Below the pieces are notes generated by a model, which made no database searches, had not been told where the DNA came from, and saw nothing but the letters and a program-made list of their open reading frames with translations. Shown here in pieces: positions 1 to 6,557 of a DNA stretch of 7,290 bases (the first letter of the stretch is position 1; each line of letters opens with the position of its first letter). Origin of the DNA: JBEBVQ01 sp037190845 (GTDB lineage: Bacteria; Bacteroidota; Bacteroidia; Chitinophagales; Chitinophagaceae). The translations under genes were made by a program, and so were the position numbers. The stretch covers positions 1 to 7,290 of the forward strand of contig JBBCJI010000039.1 of the NCBI GenBank assembly GCA_037190845.1. The letters run 5' to 3'.

Positions 1-240
1 CTCCACCGAAAAAGATTGCAGCAGTACCTGTTGTATTTTTAACAGATAAAATAGCACCCTCATTCCCCGAGATTGTTTCCTTTGGTCAGACATGTTCCCT
101 CCCGGCATCCAAAAACTATGAACGGACAAGTATTTCCAGCGCTGTCTTGTAGAGCGTGGGATGCGGCGTTGTGTATCCCGGTCAAGCTCACCGGTAGCAT
201 ATTGTATCTTGATTGAAGAATGATAACGCAGGTTGGTCAT
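1..240 (-). CDS. Probable transposase, N-terminal part (runs off the left edge)
   Basis: This open frame starts at ATG 240-238 and stays open for 80 codons to the window edge, so its C-terminus is missing. An in-frame TAG lies four codons upstream of the ATG, which makes this the first possible start. The product begins MTNLRYHSSIKIQYATGELD and contains IPRSTRQRWK at about residues 28-37, the kind of basic segment found at the DNA-binding N-terminus of rve-type transposases in Bacteroidota. It carries no catalytic residues, as expected for this end of the protein. A second ATG (93-91) has a better ribosome site (GGGAGG) but is an internal methionine of the same frame. The rve-type transposase at the right edge lies on the same strand and supplies the complementary C-terminal half, so the two could be copies of one IS. 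The family assignment rests on my recollection of such proteins and is moderate. Confidence 0.5.
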   Translation of the reverse strand, partial: MTNLRYHSSIKIQYATGELDRDTQRRIPRSTRQRWKYLSVHSFWMPGGNMSDQRKQSRGMRVLFYLLKIQQVLLQSFSVE

Positions 241-654
241 ACGGGGAAATATCTACAAACCCTTACAGGTATTTAATTTTTCATTCCAAACAAATTCTAT
301 TTATCTGAAAAATATAAACATTTTCTCTTGAAATACTTGTGCACGTTTACTACTTTTATCATTGAAAATTAATTTTGCGATCCTTCGTAAATTATTGAAG
401 TGTAATCGCTTTGAATCTCGTATTGGAAACTTAGGAAATTTCAAGCAAACGGGAGGATAAGATCGGTTACCTGCGTTACAACGCGGGTGCTCCTTATTTC
501 GTTTGCTGGGCTTCCTAAGGCCTCCAATACAATAAGTGAGCCTCGCGTTTTTCATGTTCAAAGACATTCCAAAAAACACCGCTCATCATCCGGTTCACAG
601 CATACCGCTTCCGCAAGGCTCGCACTTATTGTGTACCTGTGAAAGAACGGAACG
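241..654. other. Intergenic stretch without a convincing gene
   Basis: These 414 bases separate the left transposase piece from the HEPN gene. The first part (about 241-300) should hold the end of the left IS; TTACA at 263-267 (TGTAA read outward-in on the minus strand) is a candidate terminus, but no matching repeat was proven. A 92-codon minus frame covers 301-579 but has a basic, cysteine-scattered composition, no visible domain and no clear ribosome site, so I do not call it a gene. GCGTT-AC-AACGC near 472-483 is a short palindrome, and a longer inverted repeat follows at 529-632. The stretch could be a non-coding repeat or a recombination scar. Confidence 0.4.
529..632. repeat. Inverted repeat upstream of the HEPN gene
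   Basis: ACAATAAGTG at 529-538 is matched exactly by its reverse complement CACTTATTGT at 623-632. The match continues inward as AGCCT (539-543) against AGGCT (616-620) after a 2-nt bulge at 621-622. About 72 bases separate the arms. The right arm ends 22 bases before the HEPN start codon, so a transcript from upstream could fold over the start region. Whether it is a regulatory structure, a recombination-site remnant or the edge of a small non-autonomous element cannot be decided here. Confidence 0.45.
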
Positions 655-1416
655 ATGGGACAGACACCACACAAAGACAGCATCCTGACAACAGCCATTC
701 AGCAGTTGCTGGTCATCATCCCCGCAGATAAGATATTCCTCAAAGATGATAATCTATACATAGCCATCGGCGAACAGGCAGCGCGTGGGATGCAACAGTA
801 CAAAACGATCCTCGAAGCGGCGGACTGGGAGCGTGGTCATTATCGCTATGGCTTGTACACGATCGCAGACATCCGTCAGGGGCTGGATGTGGGTAACCTG
901 TTTTTTACTACCGTCTTTGTACCGGAACATTTAGTGTATGACAGCGGTCAGTCCATGCTGCCGGAACCATTACCACGCCGTATTACCCGTATCCGTCAGC
1001 AGAGCCAGTCAGAGTTCTCCTTAGGTTATCGGAAGTCGGTACATTTTCTGCAGGGTGCCCGTTATTACCTTTCCGAAAAGGAACCGGAGATGGCCGCCTT
1101 CATGTTACATCAGTCGGTGGAATTGTTGTTGCGCGGTTTGGTATTGGCGATGTCGGGTAAGGAATTGAAAAGTCATTTGCTGGGAGAACTGTTGCATCAT
1201 GGCAGTCGCTATGTACCGGGACTGCAGGAACTGTTTATTACTGATATTGGGAAATTGGAGAAAGCTTACACCTGCGGGCGGTATGCACAGCATTATCAAA
1301 TCAGCAAGGAAGACATTCAGAGACTGGTTATGCAGGTGGATACTTTACAGGATCAGGTTTATTCTTTTTTTACGCAAACGATTGCATCTTATGAGCAGAG
1401 TGTAACTGTTTTATGA
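655..1416 (+). CDS. HEPN domain-containing protein
   Basis: The product is 253 residues. The C-terminal part, about residues 115-245, looks like a HEPN domain: a helical region with RKSVHFLQGARYYLSEKEPE, then AAFMLHQSVELLLRGLVLAM (about 147-166), a conserved-looking KSHLL (172-176), and a late helix with GRYAQHYQ (218-225) where R219 and H223 sit in an R-x3-H arrangement. HEPN domains are often RNases in toxin-antitoxin, CRISPR and abortive-infection systems, or helical partners of nucleotidyltransferases. Canonical HEPN RNases have R-x4-6-H, so catalytic activity is uncertain. The first 110 or so residues (with FFTTVFVPEHLVYDSG at 83-98) match nothing I know. They could be a degenerate nucleotidyltransferase-like domain, but the usual GS and DxD residues are not visible. 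ATG 655 is the first start after an in-frame stop at 640-642. The gene converges on the TA operon with a 43-base gap. No partner gene lies beside it on the same strand. Confidence 0.8.
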   Translation: MGQTPHKDSILTTAIQQLLVIIPADKIFLKDDNLYIAIGEQAARGMQQYKTILEAADWERGHYRYGLYTIADIRQGLDVGNLFFTTVFVPEHLVYDSGQSMLPEPLPRRITRIRQQSQSEFSLGYRKSVHFLQGARYYLSEKEPEMAAFMLHQSVELLLRGLVLAMSGKELKSHLLGELLHHGSRYVPGLQELFITDIGKLEKAYTCGRYAQHYQISKEDIQRLVMQVDTLQDQVYSFFTQTIASYEQSVTVL

Positions 1417-1459
1417 CTATCGGTTACACCTTGTGTCCGGAAATATGCAGGAACAGGGA

Positions 1460-1717
1460 TTATTCATAAATAAACCTTCTATGCCCGAGGTCAATAACGT
1501 CCACTACAAGTTCACGGTCGTATATATTGTATATAATACGGTAGTCGCCGGTGCGGATACGATATGCATCACGTCCCTTAAGTTTTTTATATCCACGTGG
1601 TCTGGGATTATCGGCGAGGCTGCCGATTGCATCAATAACCGGGCGGGCGATATGATCATCCAGTTTATCCAGTTGCTTTCTGGCTTTTGTAGTTAGACTG
1701 ATGGTATACTTAGCCAT
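1460..1717 (-). CDS. RelE/ParE-family type II toxin
   Basis: This 85-residue protein has the normal size and pattern of the RelE/ParE toxin fold: an N-terminal strand followed by a helix (TTKARKQLDKLDDHIARPVIDAI), a PRPRGYKKLKG turn at about 38-48, then the hallmark YRIRTGDYRIIYNIYD (52-67) and a terminal VVDVIDLGHRRFIYE strand. RelE members cleave mRNA on the ribosome and ParE members poison gyrase. Basic residues (R53, R55, R60, H78, R79, R80) are compatible with the RelE mode, but the target cannot be settled by eye. It is the second gene of a minus-strand pair. Its ATG lies inside the end of the antitoxin gene with an 8-nt overlap (ATGGCTAA), so the two are probably translationally coupled and the antitoxin is made first. 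The frame looks intact. Confidence 0.9.
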   Translation of the reverse strand: MAKYTISLTTKARKQLDKLDDHIARPVIDAIGSLADNPRPRGYKKLKGRDAYRIRTGDYRIIYNIYDRELVVDVIDLGHRRFIYE

Positions 1718-1913
1718 GTTTTGCCTGACGTTCTTTCAGGTAGTCTGCAAAAAGGATCCGTTGTCCGTCATCTTCTTTTTTCGCTTCGTCGTAGCTGCGT
1801 ATATCGTCCAGCTCTTCCAATTCCTCAAGGAGCAACCTGAACTCGTTGTCCGGCAGTATAACCAGTTTTTTTCCTGCGGAATCGGTGATGTATTGAGGAT
1901 GTACCGTACGCAT
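1710..1913 (-). CDS. Antitoxin of the RelE/ParE pair
   Basis: This is a small acidic 67-residue protein in the first position of the toxin operon. The start MRTVHPQYITDSAGKKLVIL, then an acidic helix EFRLLLEELEELDDIRSYDE (24-43) and a basic tail YLKERQAKHG, match the pattern of short Bacteroidota antitoxins partnered with RelE/ParE toxins. The N-terminal strand region would be the DNA-binding and dimerising part, and the acidic helix would wrap the toxin. ATG 1913 is the first start after an in-frame TAA five codons upstream. No strong Shine-Dalgarno is seen, which is normal for this phylum. Autoregulation through the palindromes at 1931-1956 is likely but inferred. I cannot say whether it belongs formally to the Phd, RelB or another class. 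Confidence 0.85.
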   Translation of the reverse strand: MRTVHPQYITDSAGKKLVILPDNEFRLLLEELEELDDIRSYDEAKKEDDGQRILFADYLKERQAKHG

Positions 1914-1930
1914 AAAATCATTGTTTTAGA

Positions 1931-1956
1931 CCGGCAATATTCCGGATGTGTACACA
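1931..1956. promoter_or_regulatory. Candidate operator of the TA operon (two palindromes)
   Basis: Two palindromes almost abut 18-43 bases upstream of the antitoxin start. One is TGTGTACACA (1947-1956), a perfect 10-bp palindrome. The other is CCGG-C-AATATT-CCGG (1931-1945), palindromic except for one extra base. Type II antitoxins usually repress their own promoter through such sites. The position also lies between the divergent TA operon and the Rhs gene (start 2038), so binding could affect both. No convincing -33/-7 Bacteroidota promoter could be fixed. Confidence 0.4.
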
Positions 1957-2037
1957 CGAAATTAAGAAAATTAATGCTATTATAAAAGGAAAGTCATGGG
2001 CTAAAACAAAAGTGTTTATGCTTTTTGTATTTTTATA

Positions 2038-5000
2038 ATGAAATTTCCATCTCTGTCTGTAAAGCACACATACAAGCTTTTTAAGGTCAGCGCACGGCTC
2101 CACTACGATCCGCTGGGCCGTGTAGAGCGCACGGACTACCCGGACGGGACGTATGAAAAGACGGTCTGGACGTCGTGGGATCAGTTGTTCTACGACCGCA
2201 ATGATACGGTGGGAGACAGCGACTGGTACGTAGCGCACAGTATGGGAACGGCAGAGGAGCAGGATGCCGCGGCCAAGGCGCTGGCGCACAACAATACGCC
2301 GACGCTTCAATACCTGGATACGCTGGCGCGCCCGTTCTACACCGTGCAGTACCTTGAAGATATGGATACGGAAGATCCGCCGGGGCCGGAGACAATCGGG
2401 AGCTATGTAACGCTGGACATCCAGGGGAACCGGCTGCAGGTGACGGACGGCCGTGGTAAAGACACGCTGACGTACCGGTACAACATGCTGCAATCCGTAT
2501 GCCGCCAGCAGAGCCTGGACAGCGGCGGGCAGCGAATACTGGTGGACGCGGCCGGTCAGCCGTTCTGCGGCTGGGATACTGACGACCGCCAGACACGTTT
2601 TACCTATGACGATCTGCGGCGGCCGGTCACCAGGGAGCTGTGGCTCTATGACGACCTGGCCGAAGCATGGGAATTGGAACAGACGCTGGAAGAGCTGGAG
2701 TATGGGGAAGACCAGACAGACGACCAGGATCATAACCTTCGGGGGCAGTTGTACCAAAGCAGGGATGGCGCCGGTGTGGTGACTGTCCCGGACTATGACT
2801 TTAAAGGCAACCCGCTGAGCAGCGTGCGTCAGTACACGGCAGATGCCACAAAACATCCGGACTGGACAGGCAGCGTAGCGCTGGAAGAAGACGACAATGA
2901 TGATCCGGTGCTTTACACCACAGCGACAACGTATGATGCGCTGAGCCGCCCGGTGACGCTGACGACGCCTGAGGGCGGAGTTACGTCTTATGCTTATGAC
3001 AGGGGAGGATTGCTCTACAGTGTGGATGTGGCCGGAGTGCACGGGTTGAGTGATGATATGGTAACAGTCATTGAGTACGATGCAAAGGGACAGCGTCAGA
3101 AGATACAGTACGGCAACGGCACAACGACTACCTATGCCTACGACCCCGATACATTCCGTGTGACACGCATCCGGACGACCCGGCACAGCGACAGCGCCGT
3201 GCTCCAGGATCTGCAGTACTGGTACGACCCGGTGGGCAACATCACAGAGCAAAAGGACCGGAGCTGGGATTATAGCACGAAGGAGCAGCGGCCCTATTTC
3301 GGGGATGAGGAGGTCAAGCGGCCGCATAACAAATACACCTATGATGCGCTGTACCGGCTCACAGAAGCCCGTGGGCGGGAGCACCAGGGCAACAATACGG
3401 CTCCCGATCACGGGGACAGCAGTCGCCGTGGCTTCTGGCCGATACCCGTAGGCCCTTCGGATACCGCTAAAATGCGACGTTATACGCAGTATTACGAGTA
3501 TGACGCAGTGGGTAACATGTTACAGATGCAGCATACGGTAACCGGCGGTACGGGCAACTGGACACGGTATTATACGATTGATACAGACAGTAACCGTCTG
3601 TTGGAAAGTGTTATAGGCGCCGGTACACCGGAGGCATATATCTATGACAGCCGCGGCAATCTGACAGGCACGATGGGCCACCTGACGGGGGGTATGACCT
3701 ACAATGCCGAAAACCGGCTGGAATCGGTGCAGCTCACCGCCACGCGTTGGGCGTATTACCAGTACGACAGCGTCGGTCAGCGTGTACGCAAGACGATCAA
3801 AGACAGCAGTGCGGTAGCGGAGATGCGCAAGTATGTAGGCGGCTGGGAGACGTACAGCAAATATACGGGCAGCACATTGGACATTGAGCGGGAAAGCCTG
3901 CATGTGAGTGATGATACGGGACGGATCGTGCTGATCGAGACACAAACGAATGTAGAAGAAGAGGAGGTTGCTCCTGTGGTACGCTATCAGTACAGCAATC
4001 ACCTGGGCAGTGCAACACTGGAGCTGGATGAGGTTGGAGCGATCATTTCTTATGAGGAGTACTATCCTTATGGCAGTACGAGTTTTCAGGCAGGACGGTC
4101 AACGGCGGAGGTGTCGTTGAAGCGATACAGGTATACGGGTAAGGAAAGGGATGAGGAGACAGGGCTGTATTATCACGGAGCAAGGTATTATATACCGTGG
4201 CTGGCACGATGGAGCGCTGTGGATCCGCTGCAGGGAGAGATGCCGGAATGGTCACCGTACAATTATGGATACTGTAATCCTATCACATGGACGGATAGTA
4301 CGGGGATGAATCCTGAAAATTGGCATCCTCCAATGCAAATGCTGGGGCCAGCAGAGTTAAGTTTTTCGGATGGTGTTCCTGAAATGCAACATAGCGGAGG
4401 AACATTAGATGGTATTGAAGTCGTTGATAAAGCTCAAAGTGACGTATCGCCACTTTCTGAAGTTGCCATTGAGCGAATCAAAGCCGACGCATATATGAAT
4501 GTACATATTGATCCTGCAAATAGACAGACTGTGCTTATGATGCGAGAAGGGTGGAAAGATAGTGCAGATCAGAAAATAACCCAGGAAATAGAAAGACTTA
4601 CAGAATTCGCATTAAAGGGACAAGCTAGTAACTTGAAAGAAATGATACTCTTGGCTAGCTATCAACGATCTGAAATTGAATTTGTGGGAGATGTTATTGA
4701 GATGATTAAGAATGATCCTGATTTTAAAAGATTTGAACAAGAAGCATTGCAGGCATTTGAAAATGGTGAAACTTCATATCCTGGAGGTTTAACACTTGGA
4801 GGTAGATCATTAGAGGAATATTTGTCAAATCCAAGAGGGATAACTGATCTAGTCACTAACCCCTTAATATGGATGCTCCGGCATGCTGACGTAGCGGCTA
4901 CAGCCACTTATGATAATGAAGCTAATTTGAATGTGGAATACTTAGTTACGGACGAACTTAATTTAGACCCTCACGACAACGAGCTGTTTTATAATAGTAT

Positions 5001-5085
5001 AGCAGTTCCTTTAGGTAAGATATGGGGCGACGGATTAAAACATTCTTTTCCTTCTACCAAGGCAGTATTTACAATTAAATATTGA
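2038..5085 (+). CDS. Rhs/TcC-like polymorphic toxin with C-terminal toxin domain
   Basis: The 1015-residue product resembles TccC, the C component of ABC (Tc) insecticidal toxins, and the C-terminal part of fused SpvB/TcdB/Rhs proteins. After an 18-residue leader the Rhs region starts at YDPLGRVERTDYPDG (about 23-37). Many YD repeats follow, including YDPVGN, YDALYRLTEARGRE, YDAVGNM, YDSRGNLTG and YDSVGQRVRKT, which build a hollow shell that encloses the toxin. The RHS core runs from about 640 (RYQYSNHLGSATLELDE), through EEYYPYGS and YTGKERDEETGLYYHGARYY, to NPITWTDSTGM at 746-757. R716, D729 and D753 match in order and near-exact spacing the Arg/Asp/Asp set known for self-cleavage in Yersinia entomophaga YenC2, so cutting should occur just after residue 757. 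The 258-residue tail (758-1015) is the toxin end. Compared with fused TcB-TcC proteins it lacks the large N-terminal part, so it is either a stand-alone C component or a truncated one. No TcA or TcB gene is in view. ATG 2038 follows an in-frame TAA at 2002. Codons are GC-rich to about 4300 and AT-rich after. Confidence 0.88.
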   Translation: MKFPSLSVKHTYKLFKVSARLHYDPLGRVERTDYPDGTYEKTVWTSWDQLFYDRNDTVGDSDWYVAHSMGTAEEQDAAAKALAHNNTPTLQYLDTLARPFYTVQYLEDMDTEDPPGPETIGSYVTLDIQGNRLQVTDGRGKDTLTYRYNMLQSVCRQQSLDSGGQRILVDAAGQPFCGWDTDDRQTRFTYDDLRRPVTRELWLYDDLAEAWELEQTLEELEYGEDQTDDQDHNLRGQLYQSRDGAGVVTVPDYDFKGNPLSSVRQYTADATKHPDWTGSVALEEDDNDDPVLYTTATTYDALSRPVTLTTPEGGVTSYAYDRGGLLYSVDVAGVHGLSDDMVTVIEYDAKGQRQKIQYGNGTTTTYAYDPDTFRVTRIRTTRHSDSAVLQDLQYWYDPVGNITEQKDRSWDYSTKEQRPYFGDEEVKRPHNKYTYDALYRLTEARGREHQGNNTAPDHGDSSRRGFWPIPVGPSDTAKMRRYTQYYEYDAVGNMLQMQHTVTGGTGNWTRYYTIDTDSNRLLESVIGAGTPEAYIYDSRGNLTGTMGHLTGGMTYNAENRLESVQLTATRWAYYQYDSVGQRVRKTIKDSSAVAEMRKYVGGWETYSKYTGSTLDIERESLHVSDDTGRIVLIETQTNVEEEEVAPVVRYQYSNHLGSATLELDEVGAIISYEEYYPYGSTSFQAGRSTAEVSLKRYRYTGKERDEETGLYYHGARYYIPWLARWSAVDPLQGEMPEWSPYNYGYCNPITWTDSTGMNPENWHPPMQMLGPAELSFSDGVPEMQHSGGTLDGIEVVDKAQSDVSPLSEVAIERIKADAYMNVHIDPANRQTVLMMREGWKDSADQKITQEIERLTEFALKGQASNLKEMILLASYQRSEIEFVGDVIEMIKNDPDFKRFEQEALQAFENGETSYPGGLTLGGRSLEEYLSNPRGITDLVTNPLIWMLRHADVAATATYDNEANLNVEYLVTDELNLDPHDNELFYNSIAVPLGKIWGDGLKHSFPSTKAVFTIKY
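4117..4737 (+). repeat. Direct repeat, copy 1 (Rhs core plus CT start)
   Basis: This segment is homologous without gaps to 5600-6220, at a constant offset of 1483 bases checked at three points (TTGAAGCG start, the DSTGM codons, the FKRFE codons). It covers the end of the RHS core and the first 143 residues of the toxin region. Similarity continues more weakly to the ends of both genes. Such repeats allow toxin-end exchange or deletion of the intervening immunity gene by homologous recombination. Confidence 0.9.
4309..5082 (+). other. Toxin region (CT) of the Rhs protein
   Basis: Residues 758-1015 follow the self-cleavage core and should be the released effector. The first part (758-900) is nearly identical to the downstream orphan cassette, with about 15 differences in 143 aligned residues by eye. 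The last 115 residues are clearly more diverged, so the activity may sit there. Visible features are a helix-rich stretch (MREGWKDSADQKITQEIERL), the shared WMLRHAD and LNLDPHDNE, and a terminal LGKIWGDGLKHSFPSTKAVF. I do not recognise the family. No signal peptide, membrane helix or HNH, deaminase or ADP-ribosyltransferase signature is visible. Confidence 0.7.
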
Positions 5086-5087
5086 TT

Positions 5088-5567
5088 ATGCAGTTTGTGA
5101 TTTTAATAATGTATATATTTATGCTTTCATGCAATTCAAATGTTGAAAAGTTCTACAGGATGAATCATGTAGAAGATATCGACGTATTGCCGTTGATTCA
5201 GCCATATCGTCTTTGGTCGCCTATTTCAGGCAAGGTGGTATGGCATTTGGATTTTAAAGGCAAAGTAGAGCTCAAACCTGGATGGACAATTTCCCAAATG
5301 CAGGTATGTAAAATCAATGTAGTTAAGCTTGTAATATTTGGTCATTGTGTAAATGGTTATAATAGCATTAATGCTTCTTATTTTGTTATACTTCCTGAAG
5401 TAAATATAGAGAGGATATTTTCATCGCAAGAAGAATGGGCTGCATATCTGAAAGCAAAAGATATAGACCATGAAAAATTGTATGACGTTCTTGAGGTGTA
5501 TAATAACTTTAAGAGGGATTATAGAAGTTTACCTTGGTATGACCAAGTGAAAAATACGAATAAATAA
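5088..5567 (+). CDS. Putative immunity lipoprotein of the Rhs toxin
   Basis: The product is 159 residues from ATG 5088. It opens with a short hydrophobic signal (QFVILIMYIFMLSC) and a lipobox MLSC, so Cys15 would be lipidated. No acidic cluster follows the Cys (CNSNVEKF), so the Bacteroidota surface-export signal is absent and a periplasm-facing anchor is more likely. The rest is soluble-looking with no family I recognise; it contains PYRLWSPISGKVVWHLDFKG, KPGWTISQMQ and a charged C-terminal helix region. The gene begins 2 bases after the Rhs stop, the usual place for the immunity gene of a polymorphic toxin, and shares the AT-rich composition of the toxin end. A TTG at 5082 overlapping the Rhs stop codon is an alternative start two codons upstream. 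The immunity role is inferred from position, size and localisation, not from a recognised domain. Confidence 0.65.
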   Translation: MQFVILIMYIFMLSCNSNVEKFYRMNHVEDIDVLPLIQPYRLWSPISGKVVWHLDFKGKVELKPGWTISQMQVCKINVVKLVIFGHCVNGYNSINASYFVILPEVNIERIFSSQEEWAAYLKAKDIDHEKLYDVLEVYNNFKRDYRSLPWYDQVKNTNK

Positions 5568-5599
5568 AAGTGATAAATCTGGTTTAGTTCTTTGATATT

Positions 5600-6220
5600 T
5601 TGAAGCGTTATAGATATACGGGCAAGGAAAGAGACGAGGAAACGGGACTATACTATCATGGGGCGCGGTATTATATACCCTGGCTGGCACGATGGAGCGC
5701 TGTGGATCCGTTGCAGGGTGAGATGCCGGAGTGGAGTTCGTATAACTATGGGTTCTGTAATCCGATAACGTGGACAGATAGTACAGGGATGAATCCTGAA
5801 AATTGGCACCCTCCAATGCAGAAGATGGGACCAGCAGAGTTGAGCTTCTCTAATGGTGTTCCTGAAATGCAACATAGTGGAGGAACATTAGATGGTATTG
5901 AAGTAGTTGATAAAGCTCAAAGTAGCGTATCCCCACTTTCTGAAGTTGCTATTGAGCGAATCAAAGCCGACGCGTATATGAATGTACATATAGATCCTGC
6001 AAATAGACAGACTGTGCTTATGATGCGAGAAGGGTGGAAAGATGGTGCAGATCAGAAAATAGCTCAGGAAGTAGAAAGGTTAACAGAGTTCGCATTAAAA
6101 GGACAAGCTGAAAATTTTCCAGAAACGGTGCTCTTGGCCAGCTATCAGCGACCTGAAATTGAATTTGTAGGAGAAGCTATTGAAATGATTAAAAATGACC
6201 CTGATTTCAAAAGATTTGAA
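5600..6220 (+). repeat. Direct repeat, copy 2
   Basis: This is the second copy of the segment at 4117-4737. Homology begins abruptly at TTGAAGCG; the bases to the left of 5600 do not match those to the left of 4117, so the cassette has a sharp left boundary in the middle of the Rhs core. Confidence 0.9.
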
Positions 6221-6532
6221 AGTGAAGCATTAGAACAATTCAAAGGGGGCGCAACTGAATTTGAGGGGTCTGTGGAGCTAGGTGGCAAACATGGTTCTTT
6301 AATTGGATACTTTATAAATCCCTGGGATGCTAATAGAGAGCAAACAGGCGAAACGATTACGCACCCCCTGACATGGATGCTTAGGCACGCCGATATCAAA
6401 GCTACAACTACATCTGATAACGAAGGTAATTTAAATGTGCATTATTCTATTTCAGATAAACTTGATCTAATCTCTCATGATGCAGATCCTAAATACAACA
6501 GCAGGGCACGTTCCACGGGGATTACACGATAA
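5600..6532 (+). CDS. Orphan Rhs core-toxin cassette (displaced CT, probably silent)
   Basis: This 310-codon frame opens at TTG 5600, which is a leucine codon in the full-length gene. An in-frame TAG lies at 5585-5587, so it has no Rhs shell and probably no real start. Residues 1-64 repeat the end of the RHS core (YTGKERDEETGLYYHGARYY, SAVDPLQG, NPITWTDSTGM), with the equivalents of the three self-cleavage residues kept (R23, D36, D60). Residues 65-207 are about 90% identical to the toxin region of the main gene, and 208-310 diverge. The end is abnormal: after KYNS the main gene has 26 or so further residues, but here the frame runs RARSTGITR and stops, suggesting truncation or a frameshift. 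No immunity gene follows; a hairpin and transposase sequence come next. This is the architecture of orphan rhs-CT modules that can recombine into the upstream gene. It may equally be treated as a pseudogene fragment. Confidence 0.75.
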   Translation: MKRYRYTGKERDEETGLYYHGARYYIPWLARWSAVDPLQGEMPEWSSYNYGFCNPITWTDSTGMNPENWHPPMQKMGPAELSFSNGVPEMQHSGGTLDGIEVVDKAQSSVSPLSEVAIERIKADAYMNVHIDPANRQTVLMMREGWKDGADQKIAQEVERLTEFALKGQAENFPETVLLASYQRPEIEFVGEAIEMIKNDPDFKRFESEALEQFKGGATEFEGSVELGGKHGSLIGYFINPWDANREQTGETITHPLTWMLRHADIKATTTSDNEGNLNVHYSISDKLDLISHDADPKYNSRARSTGITR

Positions 6533-6557
6533 AATGTACGCGAATGCGTACATTTTA
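6530..6557 (+). terminator. Perfect 12-bp hairpin over the orphan stop codon
   Basis: TAAAATGTACGC (6530-6541) and GCGTACATTTTA (6546-6557) are exact reverse complements around a GAAT loop. The TAA stop of the orphan cassette is the outermost part of the left arm. A run of six T lies at 6565-6570, seven bases past the stem, so a plus-strand terminator is possible but not canonical. A terminator could also be a preferred IS target or mark the element edge. Confidence 0.4.

Noticed and set aside
1..90. Alternative minus frame reading KETISGNEGAILSVKN and onward at the left edge
   Set aside because: It looks protein-like but follows a stop codon with no start codon in view, whereas the overlapping frame is open for 80 codons from an ATG.
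433..530. Integron attC-like site
   Set aside because: Palindromic GCGTTACAACGC and nearby inverted arms suggested it, but proper RYYYAAC and GTTRRRY boxes are not found and no integrase gene is present.
301..579. 92-codon minus-strand frame
   Set aside because: It has no visible domain, a scattered cysteine and very basic composition, and no clear ribosome site; it coincides with a repeat-like non-coding block. I keep it as a possibility only.
1701..1985. 94-codon plus-strand frame over the antitoxin
   Set aside because: It is antisense to a well-supported antitoxin-toxin pair with the expected 8-nt overlap.
2087..2596. 169-codon minus-strand frame rich in Pro, Arg and Ser
   Set aside because: It is antisense to the well-supported Rhs gene and has typical shadow composition.
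1918..3411. 497-codon minus-strand frame
   Set aside because: It lies antisense to the GC-rich Rhs repeats, with a translation rich in Arg, Val and Ile runs that reflects the complement of YD-repeat codons. It is a shadow frame.
4900..5085. Faint similarity of the CT end (TDELNLDPHDNE) to colicin M-type lipid II-degrading enzymes
   Set aside because: The catalytic Asp/Tyr/Asp/His/Arg set of colicin M cannot be placed in this segment. A lipoprotein immunity factor would fit, but the family call is unsupported by eye.
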